Source: Flavobacteriales bacterium
GTDB taxonomy: Bacteria; Bacteroidota; Bacteroidia; Flavobacteriales_F; PHOS-HE28
NCBI GenBank assembly: GCA_016710685.1
Contig: JADJVC010000002.1
Span: 186,001 to 250,000 of the forward strand
Length of the DNA: 64,000 bases
Direction: 5' to 3'
The translations under genes were made by a program, and so were the position numbers. Shown here in pieces: positions 62,825-64,000 of this stretch; position 1 is the stretch's first letter; the number at the start of each line of letters is the position of its first letter. The notes under the pieces were generated by a model. The model had not been told where the DNA came from, ran no database searches, and saw only the letters and a program-made list of their open reading frames with translations.

Positions 62825-64000
62825 TTACCGTTTAATAAACACACCGCCGCCGATCTCCTGGCCATTGGGCAGTGCGATCCCCACGGTATAGCAACCGCCG
62901 GTGAGGTGGTCAACCGGTAATTGCAGGGCGGCGCCGTAAGTGTTCAGCGGTGCGCCGGATGCCACGGTGCGGCCCAGTGCATCGCGTACGATCAGCGTTA
63001 CACCTTTTGTTTCGCCCGCCCATTGCACGTTCAGCACGTCCTCCACCGGGTTGGGGTAAAGGATGGGCTTACCGCCATCTTTTACATCCATGTTGGCGGC
63101 CACCACGTAGCTCAATGTTGCACTGCCGTTGAAATCCACTTGCTGCAGGCGGTAATAGTTCCAGCCGGCTGCGGGGCGCGTATCGGTAAAGCGGTACTCA
63201 CTGCGCTGCACGGTATTGCCTGCGCCCACCACCTGGCCGATGTTCTCGAAGTTCACGTTGTCCACACTGTGCTGCACCGTGAAATGGTCGTTGTCGCGCT
63301 CCGTGGCAGTGGCCCAATCCACATTGATCACTTGGCCTTGGGGATGGGCCTCCAGTTCCACCAGTTCAACGGGCAGGGGGGCGCAATCCAAGCTGGCACC
63401 GCCACCGAATTGCCAAGACAGCGAGAAGGATTGGCCATTGCTGCTGAAGTTGTCCACGTAAAGCGCATACACTTTGCCGATCTCGGCTGCCGTTATCGCG
63501 ATCGGCGCGACCCAGCCATCACCGCCTGCTCCTTCCGAAAGATCAACGGCACCATTGCCAAGGCCCGTGGTGTAGCTGCCCGAAGGAAGCGCATAAGAGC
63601 AACGTATGGGAGGGCTGGTGGGGCAGTGCGCACTCGGGTACGGACCCCAAAGGCCGAAGTCATAATCCTCACTGCCAGCGGGTGTGATCGTGAACCCGAT
63701 GGTCCCGGTGGTCTGTGGCGAGAAATAATACCACGTGCCTTGCCGTTCGCCGGAGCTCATGCATCCCCTGTTCGGGCCTGCGGGAAGGTCAGCGAAATTA
63801 CCCGTGTTGGGGCTGCTTGTGGTGAAGCCGGAAGCACTGCACACCGTAATGCCGCCGTAGCAATCCTGGGGTACGTTCGGGGGTGGCCCGCAACCCACGG
63901 TCTGCACAAAAGTCTCTCCAACAAGGGGGGGGCCATAGGCGCTCCAATACGGTACTTGGCCGAGCTTGCTTACGGTATAGCTGTTCTGGCTCTCGTTGGC
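62825..64000 (-). CDS. secreted protein with T9SS sorting domain, N terminus cut by window
   Basis: The frame is open to the window edge, so about 391 residues of a longer protein are seen. It has a module of about 180 residues (RGCMSSGERQGTWYYFSP, DFGLWGPY, RCSYALPSG, SEGAGGDGW, LSWQFGGGASLDC) that matches the first module of the protein at 17975. A fibronectin-like region (WATATERDNDHFTVQHS) and a C-terminal sorting domain (LYPNPVEDVLNVQW, LIVRDALGRTVASG) follow. A run of eight Gs on the plus strand at 63925-63932 is a likely trouble spot for sequencing, but the reading frame is consistent across it. Confidence 0.85.
   Translation of the reverse strand, partial: ANESQNSYTVSKLGQVPYWSAYGPPLVGETFVQTVGCGPPPNVPQDCYGGITVCSASGFTTSSPNTGNFADLPAGPNRGCMSSGERQGTWYYFSPQTTGTIGFTITPAGSEDYDFGLWGPYPSAHCPTSPPIRCSYALPSGSYTTGLGNGAVDLSEGAGGDGWVAPIAITAAEIGKVYALYVDNFSSNGQSFSLSWQFGGGASLDCAPLPVELVELEAHPQGQVINVDWATATERDNDHFTVQHSVDNVNFENIGQVVGAGNTVQRSEYRFTDTRPAAGWNYYRLQQVDFNGSATLSYVVAANMDVKDGGKPILYPNPVEDVLNVQWAGETKGVTLIVRDALGRTVASGAPLNTYGAALQLPVDHLTGGCYTVGIALPNGQEIGGGVFIKR

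Noticed and set aside
63925..63932. Frameshift at the run of eight Gs
   Set aside because: The reading before and after the run joins into one plausible protein, so no break is needed there.

Overview
The window looks like a chromosomal segment of a GC-rich, environmental member of the Bacteroidota, most likely Flavobacteriales-like. The clues are several secreted proteins with C-terminal type IX secretion (T9SS) sorting domains, a PorE-like OmpA lipoprotein, a GWxTD lipoprotein, a short archaeal/eukaryal-type prolyl-tRNA synthetase, TlpA-type thioredoxins, and promoters of the Bacteroidota kind (TAnnTTTG at -7). No rRNA, phage, insertion sequence or CRISPR array was seen.

Region 1 (1-26.9 kb) is mostly housekeeping and envelope genes: two M1 metallopeptidases, a PorE-like protein, rlmB, rmuC, an L,D-transpeptidase, an Omp85-family protein, ung, lipA, gap, an LpxH-like hydrolase, gatB, purine nucleoside phosphorylase and lpxK. 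Region 2 (27.0-28.4 kb) is a compact cassette: one AAA/DUF4143 ATPase gene packed exactly between two 57-bp palindromic repeats. Region 3 (28.7-35.4 kb) holds a Nif3-like protein, a coiled-coil zinc-ribbon protein, a FadL-like porin, a Gly/Tyr-rich lipoprotein and proS. Region 4 (35.4-36.1 kb) has a tRNA-Glu followed by tandem repeats that each carry the tRNA 3' end and, mostly, its terminator.

Region 5 (36.1-55.0 kb) is a Wza/Wzc/Wzx/Wzy-type exopolysaccharide locus. It has an export lipoprotein, tyrosine autokinase, flippase, polymerase, six to seven glycosyltransferase-like proteins, a serine-acetyltransferase-like enzyme, an epimerase, a polysaccharide deacetylase and a FemAB/GNAT-like protein. 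A T9SS-exported beta-helix protein lies inside it on the opposite strand. Many genes overlap by ATGA, so much of the locus is probably translationally coupled. No initiating polyprenyl-phosphate sugar transferase was recognised. Region 6 (54.9-64 kb) contains upp, a nucleotidase, a phospholipid/protease block (rsfS-ftsH-cdsA-psd), birA, rpmH and a truncated T9SS protein.

Five genes carry apparent single-base frameshifts, nearly all at short homopolymers, which suggests long-read consensus errors rather than true decay. Non-coding DNA is rich in consecutive hairpins: behind tRNA-Glu, behind the WecG gene, behind birA and around the ATPase cassette. Two interspersed intergenic repeat families also occur.
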